This document shows positions 44,381 through 53,695 of a stretch of DNA of 64,000 nt, in pieces. Location: assembly GCF_001021165.1 (NCBI RefSeq), contig NZ_AZAY01000011.1, positions 36,505-100,504 on the forward strand, written 5' to 3'. Position numbers and translations under genes: made by a program. Under the pieces are notes generated by a model that saw only the letters and a program-made list of their open reading frames with translations, searched no databases and was not told the origin of the DNA. Positions within the stretch are counted from its first letter, which is position 1. Every line of letters begins with the position of its first letter. This DNA comes from Marinitoga sp. 1197. Lineage in GTDB: Bacteria; Thermotogota; Thermotogae; Petrotogales; Petrotogaceae.

Positions 44381-46261
44381 ATGTTTAGAATATCTATGAA
44401 GGGGTTGTTGAATTTAGTATCTATTTCTATTTTAGGGATTTTAATAATTGTTATAATTTATTTTTTTCAATTTGATCTGGGAGAAAATATTTCTAACCCT
44501 ATTACAGAAAGTATAATGAATAATTTAGAAAGCAAAGGAGATTATATTTCTCTATATTTCGAAAATGAAGTAGGAAAATTAAAATTAATGCCAAAACAAA
44601 TTTCTTATAATTCAACTAAAACATCCAATATACTACAATATTTAAAAAGCAAATTAAAAGAATTTCCGGAATTCGAGGAATTTTTCATAGCAAATTCTGA
44701 TGGAGAAAGTATTTCAAGTTCAAATATATTTACAAATATTTCTCGATATAGATATTTTCAAGAAATATATACCAATAATAAAAAATGGGCAATTAGTGAT
44801 ATTTTCACTTCCAAAATATCTGGAAATACTGCTATAATAATTGCAGTTGAACACTATGAAAATGGTAAAAAATACATTTTTGGCGGTTCGCTAAACTTAA
44901 AAGAATTATTTTTAAATACAAATGCTTTTAAATTTAAGAAAAAAGGTGAAATATTTTTTGTAGATAATCTGGGAAGTTATTTTAGCGTTAACAATGATGG
45001 AAGTATTAATTCCAGTACATTTGCCAAGAATTTTCGAGATAATATAATAAGAGATTTAAAAAATTTAGATGGATTCATAAAAATAAATAAAAATAAAAAA
45101 GATTATTTGCTTTTTGTAAGTAAAATCGATTATATAAACTGGAAAATAGGATTTTATGTTGAAAAAAAACTTATATTCCCATCCTTTGCAAAATATTATT
45201 TAATTGGATTAGGGTTGTTCTTATTCATGAGCTTTTTGGAAATACTTTTTAATCATGTTATATTGAAAAAAAGATTTTATAAATCTATTGATATAATGAA
45301 AACAGAATTGAAAAAAATAAATGAAATGAACTTTGATTCTACAATAAATTTAAGAGAACCCATGTTTATTGATTTTTCGGATAACTTGCAGCTAACAATG
45401 GTAAATTTAAAAGAACAATTTAATAGTTTTTCCAGACAGATTAATAATCTGGAAAATAATATAAATAAAACAGGTACTTTAATTCATGAAGAAGTGTCAA
45501 GGATAAATGAAGAAAACGATACCATTGAAAAGCTTTCAAAAACTTTTGAAGCAATATCACAATCTGTATATGATTCACAAAAGGTTTCCGATAATTTTAA
45601 AAGCAAATTGAATTCTTATGATAAAGAACTCGAAAAATTGCGTCATAATCTATTAAAATCAAAGGCTAAAATCCCTTATTTCAATGAATTGATTTCTAAA
45701 ATAACAGATATTTCTGAAAAAGTAAGCGAATTATCTTTTAGAGCAGAAATATTATCTTTAAATGCTGCTTTAGAAGCTTCAAAAGAGAAAAATTCATTAA
45801 CATTTGCAGTAATTGCATCAGATATGAGAGATATGTCTTATGTACTAAAAGAATACAATTCAAAAACACATTCTCATATTTTTCATATCATTGAAGATTT
45901 AAATGAATATAAAAATACATTAGATGAATTATTTAAAACCATAGATTTAAATATTTCTGAAATTAGAACTGTTTCTACAGGCTATAATGATATAGAAAAT
46001 TTTATTAAAGAATACTCTATATCATCTGCTCAGGTAAAAAATGCACTTAATTTATTAAAACTTATCACAAATAAAAATAAAAATATTATGGATAGTATAG
46101 TAAATAATTTTAAAGATATAGAAAAAAGTTATGATGAGTTAAAGAAAATGTTTATTTCAAGAAAAAACCCAAAAAACCTTGAAGATATATTTAAAAAATT
46201 AGAAGCCATAGAAAAAAAGGAAGAGTCAGGAAGTGAATCTAATGAAGAAGAATCCGTTTAA
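44381..46261 (+). CDS. Divergent methyl-accepting-chemotaxis-like receptor
   Basis: The 626-residue protein has two membrane helices (about 10-30 and 265-285) enclosing a Cache-like sensor (FFIANSDGESISSSN, FTSKISGNTAIIIAVEHY), then a HAMP-like region and a coiled-coil signalling domain. The receptor tip can be aligned (ISEKVSELSFRAEILSLNAA LEASKEKN..FAVIASDMRDMS) but it differs from the canonical [19 protein letters not shown], with SFRAE for QTNLL. The signature Glu/Gln methylation sites are not obvious. It overlaps the CheW gene behind it, so the two probably work together as a private signalling pair. Confidence 0.85.
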   Translation: MFRISMKGLLNLVSISILGILIIVIIYFFQFDLGENISNPITESIMNNLESKGDYISLYFENEVGKLKLMPKQISYNSTKTSNILQYLKSKLKEFPEFEEFFIANSDGESISSSNIFTNISRYRYFQEIYTNNKKWAISDIFTSKISGNTAIIIAVEHYENGKKYIFGGSLNLKELFLNTNAFKFKKKGEIFFVDNLGSYFSVNNDGSINSSTFAKNFRDNIIRDLKNLDGFIKINKNKKDYLLFVSKIDYINWKIGFYVEKKLIFPSFAKYYLIGLGLFLFMSFLEILFNHVILKKRFYKSIDIMKTELKKINEMNFDSTINLREPMFIDFSDNLQLTMVNLKEQFNSFSRQINNLENNINKTGTLIHEEVSRINEENDTIEKLSKTFEAISQSVYDSQKVSDNFKSKLNSYDKELEKLRHNLLKSKAKIPYFNELISKITDISEKVSELSFRAEILSLNAALEASKEKNSLTFAVIASDMRDMSYVLKEYNSKTHSHIFHIIEDLNEYKNTLDELFKTIDLNISEIRTVSTGYNDIENFIKEYSISSAQVKNALNLLKLITNKNKNIMDSIVNNFKDIEKSYDELKKMFISRKNPKNLEDIFKKLEAIEKKEESGSESNEEESV

Positions 46262-46709
46262 AGAATTAAAAAAAGTAATACTTTTGAAAGATAAAGTTGA
46301 ATATTATGTTGTTTTTAAAGTAGATGAAATAACTTATGCATTAAAAACAAATAATATAAAAGAGTTTATTCCTGCTTCTGAAAAAAAGGATTTGCCAAAT
46401 ACTCCAGAATTTATTGTTGGAGTTATAACCCAAAATAATCAACCTATTACATTAATTGATTTAAATAGATTATTAAGCGAAAAATTTCAAGAATACAATA
46501 AAGATAACATTATAATAAATTTTGAATTTGAAAAGAAAAATTATGGTTTTTTTACGAATAAAATTATTGATGTAATACCCGTAGAACAAATGTCGTTAAA
46601 TGATGTTGGAGATGAAATGCAGGAGTTTTATTTTGTTGAAAGCACTTTTTCTTTAGAAAATGATATTGTTTTGATAATCAATGTTGAGAAGATTTTAAAA
46701 AATAAATAA
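46242..46709 (+). CDS. CheW-like coupling protein
   Basis: The 155-residue protein has the CheW fold: VFKVDEITYALKTNNIKEF, LPNTPEFIVGVITQNNQPITLIDLNRLL and GFFTNKIIDVIPVEQM. CheW couples receptors to CheA. The conserved G of the loop IxGxxxxRG is replaced by ITQNNQP, matching the altered receptor tip of its neighbour. ATG 46242 is the preferred start (SD AGGAAGTG); a GTG three codons upstream is also possible. It overlaps the receptor gene and ends at a terminator shared with flagellin. Confidence 0.85.
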   Translation: MKKNPFKELKKVILLKDKVEYYVVFKVDEITYALKTNNIKEFIPASEKKDLPNTPEFIVGVITQNNQPITLIDLNRLLSEKFQEYNKDNIIINFEFEKKNYGFFTNKIIDVIPVEQMSLNDVGDEMQEFYFVESTFSLENDIVLIINVEKILKNK

Positions 46710-46716
46710 AAAAATA

Positions 46717-46742
46717 AAATTCCGGCTTTGGCCGGAATTTTT
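46717..46742. terminator. Bidirectional terminator between the cheW-like gene and flagellin
   Basis: AAATTCCGGC and GCCGGAATTT form a perfect 10-bp stem with loop TTTG, flanked by A and T runs; both converging genes can use it. Confidence 0.93.
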
Positions 46743-47934
46743 ATCTAAGTAGCTGTGTAACTTGTTGAGGTAATTGATTAGCTTGAGATAGCATAGCAGT
46801 ACCTGATTGTAATAAAATTTGTTGTTTTGTGTATTCGGCCATTTCTTTTGCCATATCTGCATCTCTAATACGACTTTCAGCTGCCGTTAAGTTTTCCTCA
46901 GCAACACCTAAGTTTTTGATTGTATGTTCTAACCTATTTTGCGAAGCACCTAATTTTGCCCTAAATGCTGATACTTTATAAATAGCTGCATCTAAAGCAC
47001 TAATAGCAAATTCTGCATCACTCTGAGAATTTATTTTAACTCCTGTGGTAATTCCTAAATCATCCGCTTTCATACTTTCAAACCCTAAAGTAATTACCTG
47101 ACCTTCATTTGCACCAATATGGAATTTTATTGGATCAACGTTTGAAGTTACTATACCATAAACTGCAACTGAACCACCATCTACCTTTGTACCAGAAGCT
47201 AATGTTTTTCCATAATCATTAATTTTTGCAATTTGATCTGAATCCCATGTAATTCCTACTGTCGCAGTTCCATTGCTTAGAGTTACTGTAACCCTAGAAC
47301 CTGATACTGTTACACTTGTAATAGTAACCTGGGCTACACCATTTGAATCAATTCTTGAAATTTTTATATCTAATTGCGAAGTAGCGCCACCCCTAAATTG
47401 TCCAACTTCAATAATAAAGTTCCCACTTGCTGTAATTGCAGAAGAGTACGCACCTACTGCAAAATGAGCAGAACCTGGAGCAACAATTTTAGCTTCAGCT
47501 GTTCTTGTGCCTTTAATTGAACCATCCAACAAATTTTTTGTATTAAACTGTGTAGTTTTTGCAATTCTATTAATTTCATCTCTCAATTCTTGGAACTCGT
47601 TTTGTAATTGATCTCTATCTGCATCAGTATTTGTTTCTGTTGAAGATTGAACCGCTAATTCTCTCATACGTTTTAAAATAGAATGAACTTCGTCTAAAGC
47701 ACCTTCTGCAGTTTGTATCATTGACACTGCATCTTGAGCATTTTTAATAGCTTTATCAAGACCTTTTATCTGGTTTCTCATTTTTTCTGAAATAGCCAAT
47801 CCAGCAGCATCATCAGCAGCTCTATTAATTCTTAAACCAGAAGAAAGTTTTTCTAAAGTTTTGCCCATACTTCCTTTTACATTCGACAACGTTCTCCATG
47901 CATTCAATGCTTCCATGTTGTGGTAAATCCTCAT
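46741..47934 (-). CDS. Flagellin
   Basis: The 397-residue protein has the conserved D0/D1 ends of flagellin: MRIYHNMEALNAWRTL..LEKLSSGLRINRAADDAAGLAISEKMRNQIKGL at the start and LGASQNRLEHTIKNL..ENLTAAESRIRDADMAKEMAEYTKQQILLQSGTAMLSQAN at the end. The middle (about 150-320) is a species-specific Ser/Thr/Val-rich outer domain. It builds the filament. The upstream lipoprotein gene ends only 22 bp before its start (SD GGAGGTG), so co-transcription is likely unless a promoter lies inside that gene. Confidence 0.97.
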   Translation of the reverse strand: MRIYHNMEALNAWRTLSNVKGSMGKTLEKLSSGLRINRAADDAAGLAISEKMRNQIKGLDKAIKNAQDAVSMIQTAEGALDEVHSILKRMRELAVQSSTETNTDADRDQLQNEFQELRDEINRIAKTTQFNTKNLLDGSIKGTRTAEAKIVAPGSAHFAVGAYSSAITASGNFIIEVGQFRGGATSQLDIKISRIDSNGVAQVTITSVTVSGSRVTVTLSNGTATVGITWDSDQIAKINDYGKTLASGTKVDGGSVAVYGIVTSNVDPIKFHIGANEGQVITLGFESMKADDLGITTGVKINSQSDAEFAISALDAAIYKVSAFRAKLGASQNRLEHTIKNLGVAEENLTAAESRIRDADMAKEMAEYTKQQILLQSGTAMLSQANQLPQQVTQLLR

Positions 47935-47956
47935 AAACTACACCTCCATGTTTATG

Positions 47957-50071
47957 TTATTTAGTTTTAAAATTGATTGTATAATAAATATTCTCGAATT
48001 CATCAGCCCAGGTGTTTCCAAATTCGTCTACAATTTGAGAAGGATCAATTTTAATTTCCCAGGTTTGGGTTGAATCCAAAGTTATACCTTCGAGTATCCC
48101 GGAGTATCTAACAAATTTACTTTTTTGATTTGCGGATAATGGAATAGTAAAAGTTTTAGCTATTCCACTTTCTGATATCTTCACAGCAATACTTAAAGAA
48201 TCTTTTTTTTCTATTTCTGATTTATCATCGAATTCAATCATAATTCTTGGATTACTAATGGAATTACTAATCTCTAAATCGTGAAAAAAATAGTCATTTT
48301 CTTTTGAATATACATCCGTTCCTTCTATCGATACCCTATATAATTCAGGTGGATTATTTTCTTTAACTAACACTTCAAAATTCTTTGTAACAAAATAATT
48401 ACTATCAACATCTTTAGCTGAAACTTTAACATAATTATGCCCTTCTGGAAATTCATAAGAGGTATATTTAAATGTTCTCGTTTGAACTGGATTTGATCTA
48501 AACAATTCATTATTATTAATATAAATAGAATATACGTAAGTTGCAGGATATGAATATTCAGATTTTATATCAAAATTCACATCAAAATCATTTAATCTTG
48601 TCGATTCTGGATCAACGATAACTTTTTCGGGTAAATAATATAAAGTAGTGCTTGCATCTGAGTTTTTCTGTATTAAAGAAAAATTTAAGTTAAAATTATT
48701 AATAGCTTTAGAAACTTTAAAGGTCTTATAAAGTTTTTTTGAAAAGCTCGTATCGGATTTTGTTATTGTTAATTCAAGTTCATAATTTCCTTCATCTAAA
48801 TACATCTTTTCTGTTTCTAAAATAGTACTATTAGTTGTTATATCCAGTTTTTTATAATCATTACCATCTTTTTTCAATAAAAATTTATAATTTAAATCAT
48901 TTGAAAAATCATAATTTTTATTAACCAATACTTTGAAAAAAATAGGATCCTTGTCAGTTAATAACGATTTATCATCTATCTTTATTTCATTATTAAGATA
49001 ATCTTTTTTATATATATTGAGAGTAGCAGAAAATTCTTCTATCTTTTCCACATTAAATGTATAATTATTTTCAGTTGAATCTTTTGAAATTAAATTTTTA
49101 GCGGTTATATTTAAATTATTAATACCATCATTCAAATATATCGGACCATATTCGAAATGTTTTTTTTCGGTAGTAATCTGGGTTATTTCCTTATTGCCAT
49201 TGGATATATTAAAAAGATAGGATGCTGGTAAATCATAATTTTCTTTTATATCCATTACAACATATATTGGATCAATAGTTGACAAAGTTGAATTATTTGT
49301 TATAATTGACCCGTCAAAATCATTTTTATGAATTTTTGTTATTAAATTAAAAGAAGTATTTATATTTTTAGGATTTAGTTCTACCGTTGTTCTTCCAAAC
49401 CCATTATTTTTTGTGTCATATACTTCAACAGAGATAATGTGATTTTTCTTTTTTAAAAATATTGGTGTTGATTCAAAAGTTTTATTTTTTAAAGCACCAT
49501 TTTCAATTAAAGAATTGTCCAGGAATATTTTGTATGAAAAATCACTGTTATATATAATTTTCGGATCAATGGATACGATTACGGAATAATTTCTATATGG
49601 ATAATATTCGTTATCCTCAATAAAACTCCCATCCTCTACATTTTTGAATTTTAAAGAAGGTTCTAAATCTTTTTTGTAATCATAAACATTAATATATAAT
49701 TTATTTTTACTTGTATATTCTTCTCCACCAATGTTAAAAATACCAATTATTTCATATTTTCCTGGCTCTGTTAATTTATATGTACCAGATAAAGTGTTTT
49801 GATCCAAAGGATTTAAATTAATGGTTTTGATATTCTCTGTGTTTTCAGTATTTATTATTTTTAAATAAGCCTGTCCAATATTTGCAAGAGGCGAATCAAT
49901 TCTTAATATGATTTCACCTGTTGCGTCATTTATATCCTTATTTATCACAGTCTTTGTTTGTGCTGAAAAGGAGATTTCTACAGTTATTTTAAATTTTGAT
50001 TCAGCAGGTTTTAAACAGGATGAAAATATGAATAATAATATAATTATCATTATATATAGAACTTTCTTCAT
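47957..50071 (-). CDS. Large Ig-like-repeat lipoprotein, unknown function
   Basis: The 704-residue protein has a lipobox (ILLFIFSSC, Cys19). It then carries at least four beta-rich repeats of about 100-120 residues, recognisable from segments such as DPIYVVMDIKENYD, DPIFFKVLVNKNYD and NDFDVNFDIKSEYSYP followed by a strand-turn-strand pattern, and a C-terminal domain with SNPRIMIEFDDKSEIEK. This resembles Ig- or cadherin-like surface proteins. No enzyme motif is seen. It lies just upstream of flagellin on the same strand. Confidence 0.78.
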   Translation of the reverse strand: MKKVLYIMIIILLFIFSSCLKPAESKFKITVEISFSAQTKTVINKDINDATGEIILRIDSPLANIGQAYLKIINTENTENIKTINLNPLDQNTLSGTYKLTEPGKYEIIGIFNIGGEEYTSKNKLYINVYDYKKDLEPSLKFKNVEDGSFIEDNEYYPYRNYSVIVSIDPKIIYNSDFSYKIFLDNSLIENGALKNKTFESTPIFLKKKNHIISVEVYDTKNNGFGRTTVELNPKNINTSFNLITKIHKNDFDGSIITNNSTLSTIDPIYVVMDIKENYDLPASYLFNISNGNKEITQITTEKKHFEYGPIYLNDGINNLNITAKNLISKDSTENNYTFNVEKIEEFSATLNIYKKDYLNNEIKIDDKSLLTDKDPIFFKVLVNKNYDFSNDLNYKFLLKKDGNDYKKLDITTNSTILETEKMYLDEGNYELELTITKSDTSFSKKLYKTFKVSKAINNFNLNFSLIQKNSDASTTLYYLPEKVIVDPESTRLNDFDVNFDIKSEYSYPATYVYSIYINNNELFRSNPVQTRTFKYTSYEFPEGHNYVKVSAKDVDSNYFVTKNFEVLVKENNPPELYRVSIEGTDVYSKENDYFFHDLEISNSISNPRIMIEFDDKSEIEKKDSLSIAVKISESGIAKTFTIPLSANQKSKFVRYSGILEGITLDSTQTWEIKIDPSQIVDEFGNTWADEFENIYYTINFKTK

Positions 50072-50256
50072 AGAATCCCTCCATGGAATAATCTTTCAAT
50101 TTATCATTCTTTAAAGAAAGAAATTTTCCTAAATAAATATCAAAGATAGAATATTAAAAATATACAGTAAAATAAAATTATAAAATTTTAAATAAAATTT
50201 TGACATAGATTGTCATTATTTATATGTATTTGTCAATATATGTTTATGATTGGTTT

Positions 50257-50285
50257 TTGATTTTTTAGTATATTATTGATATAAT
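50257..50285 (+). promoter_or_regulatory. Promoter of the chemoreceptor gene
   Basis: TTGATT (50257-50262) and TATAAT (50280-50285) are 17 bases apart, 30 bp before the ATG at 50316. The rest of the 244-bp gap (50072-50315) shows no gene. Confidence 0.78.
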
Positions 50286-50315
50286 ACAGTACACAACATT
50301 GGAGGTGATGATTAT

Positions 50316-52403
50316 ATGAGCTTAAAGGCTAAAATAATTTCTGGATTTTCGGTAATAGTGGCAATTGCAATAATAATAGGAATTTTAGGGTTGCTATCTA
50401 CAAATAATATAAAAAATTATGTTTTAGATATTGCAAATAAAAACTTACCTAAAGTTCAAAAAATATTGTCAATACATCAGCTTCAAACATCTATAGAAAA
50501 GTCTGAAATGACTTTATTAGGTTTGACTGATGCAAAATTAAGAGAAGAAGAATACAAAAGAATGCAGGAAATATGGGATTCAATTAATCAATTAATTAAA
50601 GAATATGAAAGTTTTAATCTGTCTGGAGAAGAATCAAAATACTGGAAAGACTATAAAAACAAATTAAGTATATGGAAAAAAGAACATACAAAATTTATGA
50701 ACTTATCAAAACAATTAGATGAAACAAAAATATTGGATCCAAAATCTTTAAAACTTGATATAAAAACATATGAAAGCGAATTGTATAGACTGGCCTGGAT
50801 AATTGAAAAAGCAATCCTTGAAAAAGAGCCTTTTAACGAAGAGTTGAATCCAAGAAATAGTGCTTTTGGTAAATGGTTAGATTCTTATAAAACAGAAAAT
50901 GATTATTTAATTGACATGTTAAGTGATATGAAAAAATATAATGAAGGATTTTTAAAAACGGCCAAAACTATAAATAATGTTATAAAAAAGAAGAATGAAA
51001 AACAGATAGCATTAATGCAGAGAGTATATAATAATTCTCTTATACCGTATTTAAAAAATATATTCGAAACTTTTGAAACAATAAATCAAATAGCAGATGA
51101 AGCTTTACACTTAAAAGAACAAATGGCAAATCAAAGTTTAAATATTAATCTTCCTTTATTTGAGGAAACGTCAAATGTGTTGAAAAAAATTGTTGATTAT
51201 AATAAAACAGAAGCGTTTCATAAAGGTGAAGAAACAGTTTCAAAGGTAAAACAGGCGTTAATAGTGGTTATTTCTTCGATAGGTATAGGGGTTTTAATAT
51301 CTATTATATTTGGTTGGTTAATTATAAAGAACATAATAATCTCAATAAAAACATTAATGAAAAAAATTCAGGCTTTTGGTCAAGGTGATTTAACAGTAGA
51401 CTTTAAAATAAAAGGGAAAGATGAAATTGTTCATATGGCCGGGGCCTTAGATAAAATGGCGCGTGATTTACGAAATTCAATGAAACAAATATACAACGCA
51501 TCTGATAAGCTATCGTTATCTTCTGATACATTAGCCTCAATATCTGAAGAACAAAATGCAATTTCAGAAGATTTAGCTTCACAATCAAAAATTATAGAAT
51601 CAAATACAGAAGATGCATCGGCATCTGTTGAAGAGGTTTCTTCTGGTGTTGAAGAAATTGCAAGTTCTGCTCAAATGATATCTACAAATGCAGAAGAATT
51701 ATCCTATAAAGCAAATGAAACATCAGAAGCTGCAGTAAATGGTGAGAAATCAGTAAAGAGAATAGCCAATATAGTTGAAAATGCAGTAACAGAATCACAA
51801 AATACTCAGGAAAAAGTAAATGAATTAGCCGAAAAAGTGCAAAATATTGGTAATATAGTAGAAACTATAAATCAAATCACAGAGCAAACAAATCTGTTAG
51901 CTCTAAACGCAGCAATAGAAGCGGCAAGAGCCGGTGAAGCTGGAAAAGGATTTGCTGTTGTTGCTGATGAAATTAGAAAACTTGCAGAACAGAGTAAAGC
52001 ATCTACGGAAGAAATAGCAAAGATATTGATTTCAGTAAAAGATGGAGCATTAAGCGCTAATGAAGCAACAAACAAAGTAGTAAAAGTTATTAAAAACATT
52101 GATGACGAATCAGAAAATATAGTTTCGCAGTTTAAAATAATTCATGATAGAGTTGAAGAAATGGTTATGAAAGTACATGAGTTATCTTCTGCTGCAGAAG
52201 AACAAAGCGCATCTACAGAAGAAATGGCTGCTGCTATGGACAGAATATCAAAAGTGATATCTGAAATATCTGATCAAGTTAAATATATGGTAAATGCAAT
52301 AGAACAACAAAACGAAAGTTCCAAACAGGTTAATGAAAATGCAGAAGAAGGAAATAAATTATCCCAATCTTTGATGAATTTAATAAACAAATTCAAGATA
52401 TAA
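50316..52403 (+). CDS. Methyl-accepting chemotaxis protein
   Basis: The 695-residue receptor has membrane helices at about 10-28 and 310-335, a periplasmic helical bundle of about 280 residues, a HAMP domain and a canonical signalling domain with [41 protein letters not shown]. The adaptation regions contain Glu/Gln pairs ([33 protein letters not shown]). The helical input domain suggests a 4HB-type sensor, longer than usual; the ligand is unknown. SD is GGAGGTGAT. Confidence 0.95.
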   Translation: MSLKAKIISGFSVIVAIAIIIGILGLLSTNNIKNYVLDIANKNLPKVQKILSIHQLQTSIEKSEMTLLGLTDAKLREEEYKRMQEIWDSINQLIKEYESFNLSGEESKYWKDYKNKLSIWKKEHTKFMNLSKQLDETKILDPKSLKLDIKTYESELYRLAWIIEKAILEKEPFNEELNPRNSAFGKWLDSYKTENDYLIDMLSDMKKYNEGFLKTAKTINNVIKKKNEKQIALMQRVYNNSLIPYLKNIFETFETINQIADEALHLKEQMANQSLNINLPLFEETSNVLKKIVDYNKTEAFHKGEETVSKVKQALIVVISSIGIGVLISIIFGWLIIKNIIISIKTLMKKIQAFGQGDLTVDFKIKGKDEIVHMAGALDKMARDLRNSMKQIYNASDKLSLSSDTLASISEEQNAISEDLASQSKIIESNTEDASASVEEVSSGVEEIASSAQMISTNAEELSYKANETSEAAVNGEKSVKRIANIVENAVTESQNTQEKVNELAEKVQNIGNIVETINQITEQTNLLALNAAIEAARAGEAGKGFAVVADEIRKLAEQSKASTEEIAKILISVKDGALSANEATNKVVKVIKNIDDESENIVSQFKIIHDRVEEMVMKVHELSSAAEEQSASTEEMAAAMDRISKVISEISDQVKYMVNAIEQQNESSKQVNENAEEGNKLSQSLMNLINKFKI

Positions 52404-52426
52404 CATAAAATGAATAATAATTTCAA

Positions 52427-52460
52427 TATAATAAAAGGGGCTAATGCCCCTTTTATTATA
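52427..52460. terminator. Bidirectional terminator between the chemoreceptor and asparagine synthetase genes
   Basis: TATAATAAAAGGGGC (52427-52441) and GCCCCTTTTATTATA (52446-52460) form a perfect 15-bp stem with loop TAAT. It includes the stop codon of the asparagine synthetase gene. Confidence 0.93.
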
Positions 52461-53424
52461 TTGAGTGTTTTCCAGGCGTTTTAGCAAATAAACGAGTTTT
52501 TTCTACATGGTCTAATGCAAGAATCCATCGTGTGAATCTTTCTATTCCAATACCGCATCCAGCAGAATGTTTTAATATACCAGCTTTTGCTACTTTTAAA
52601 TAATCTTCAAATTGTTCTGGTGGTGTATTTTTCAATTTCATTCTTTTTAATATCTGTTCATATTCATGTTCCCTTTCTCCACCCGAAATAGCTTCTTCAA
52701 AACCTTCTGGATAAATTAAATCAAAATCAAGTAACACATCAGGTCTTTCAGGGTCCTGTTTATCATAAAATTCTCTTTCTAATAGAGGAATGTCAATCAT
52801 CCAAAATGGCTCATCAGCATTTAAAGAAGCGATTTTTTCATAATCATCTTCTCCATATTTCTCTTTTAATTCTTTAACAGTATAACGTTTAAAAGGTTTA
52901 GAAGGTGTTTTTAATGATGGATGATATTTTCTAATTATTTCCGGAAATTTTTTTCTTATATTTTTGATTGTATAAATAATAGCATCTTCCATTACATCAA
53001 AAACCTCTTCTCTGCTTGCTTCTAATATTTCCATATCAATTTGAACAAAATCAAATAAATGTCTTCCAGAATCCATCTTATCTTCGGTTTCAAGTCTTAC
53101 ATTTGGTGAAACTATATAAACTTTCTTATGAACTAAAACAGCGACCTGTTTGTGTAGTATCATAGATTTAGTAACTGAATATTTTTGTCCATAATATTCA
53201 AATTCAGCTTCAAAATGCGGATGGTTTAGTGGATCTGTTATTGGAGAAACAGTAACAGGTAGCAACTCCACAAATCCTTTTTCATCCAGTACATGTCTGA
53301 TACTTTTCAAAATTTCATGTTGAATTAATGTAGCATCTTTAAATACATCGTTTTCTAAATATTCTTTTACCAATTCAACAGTATCTACTTTTCTTTCCTT
53401 ACTTTCAATAGTTTTTTTAGTCAT
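52456..53424 (-). CDS. Asparagine synthetase A of the AsnRS-like (archaeal) type
   Basis: The 322-residue protein is the catalytic core of a class II aspartyl/asparaginyl-tRNA synthetase without an anticodon-binding domain. Visible are VSPITDPL, the motif-2 region PNVRLETEDKMDSGRHLFDFVQIDMEI and motif 3 GCGIGIERFTRWILAL. This form is known from archaea as an ammonia-dependent asparagine synthetase that descends from AsnRS; amino acid-adenylate chemistry would activate aspartate. ATG 53424 (SD AGGGAGAGG) is the start rather than an upstream one at 53442. The 5' leader carries an Asn-rich peptide and a terminator, supporting a role in asparagine supply. Confidence 0.85.
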   Translation of the reverse strand: MTKKTIESKERKVDTVELVKEYLENDVFKDATLIQHEILKSIRHVLDEKGFVELLPVTVSPITDPLNHPHFEAEFEYYGQKYSVTKSMILHKQVAVLVHKKVYIVSPNVRLETEDKMDSGRHLFDFVQIDMEILEASREEVFDVMEDAIIYTIKNIRKKFPEIIRKYHPSLKTPSKPFKRYTVKELKEKYGEDDYEKIASLNADEPFWMIDIPLLEREFYDKQDPERPDVLLDFDLIYPEGFEEAISGGEREHEYEQILKRMKLKNTPPEQFEDYLKVAKAGILKHSAGCGIGIERFTRWILALDHVEKTRLFAKTPGKHSI

Positions 53425-53501
53425 AATATCCTCTCCCTTCAAAAAAATTAATTTATAAGAATCTCTCCCTCTCCCTATATGTTAATTATTTTATATTTAA
53501 A

Positions 53502-53541
53502 TAAAAAACCGGCGCTGGTATGAAAACATCCAGCGCCGGTG
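53502..53541 (-). terminator. Attenuator terminator in the asparagine synthetase leader
   Basis: On the minus strand ACCGGCGCTGG pairs with CCAGCGCCGGT as an 11-bp perfect stem (53508-53518 / 53530-53540) with an 11-base loop, followed by six T residues. It lies 77 bp upstream of the gene start and 18 bp past the leader peptide stop. Its 5' arm can instead pair over 12 bases (two as G-U) with 53572-53583 in the leader-peptide coding region, forming an antiterminator. Confidence 0.9.
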
Positions 53542-53558
53542 ATTGTATATAAAACGAA

Positions 53559-53636
53559 CTACCTCGCGTTACACCAACGCTGGTTGATATTATTATTATT
53601 GGAATTATTTAATTTTATTGATAATATTATAATCAT
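53559..53636 (-). CDS. Asn-rich leader peptide of asparagine synthetase (attenuator)
   Basis: The 25-codon frame starts at ATG 53636 with AGGTGG 8 bases upstream and ends at TAG (53561-53559). The peptide starts MIIILSIKL and continues NNSNNNNIN, then QRWCNAR: eight Asn in 25 residues, seven of them in a nine-residue block. Only AAT (AAC once in the block) codons are used there. Ribosome stalling at this block when charged tRNA-Asn is scarce would free the segment 53572-53583 to form the antiterminator. This is the standard logic of amino-acid biosynthetic attenuators. Confidence 0.82.
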   Translation of the reverse strand: MIIILSIKLNNSNNNNINQRWCNAR

Positions 53637-53666
53637 ATGTTACACCACCTATAAGATTTTTTTCAT

Positions 53667-53695
53667 ATTATACTATATTTTTTTGCTATTGTCAA
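53667..53695 (-). promoter_or_regulatory. Consensus promoter of the asparagine synthetase operon
   Basis: On the minus strand TTGACA (53695-53690) and TATAAT (53672-53667) are exactly 17 bases apart. The -35 box overlaps the last codons of mutL. The leader transcript would begin near 53660. Confidence 0.9.

Noticed and set aside
50195..50245. TTGACA...TGTCAA inverted pair in the chemoreceptor upstream region as an operator
   Set aside because: The half-sites are short, widely spaced and resemble chance -35-like hexamers; the promoter at 50257-50285 is better supported.
53502..53695. The asparagine synthetase leader as a T-box riboswitch (GUUGGUGUAACGCG looks somewhat like the T-box sequence)
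   Set aside because: The leader is only about 150 nt, has no stem I or specifier loop, and the T-box core AGGGUGGNACCGCG is not matched. UGGU would also not pair perfectly with the GCCA end of the tRNA-Asn seen here. The Asn-rich ORF explains the region better.
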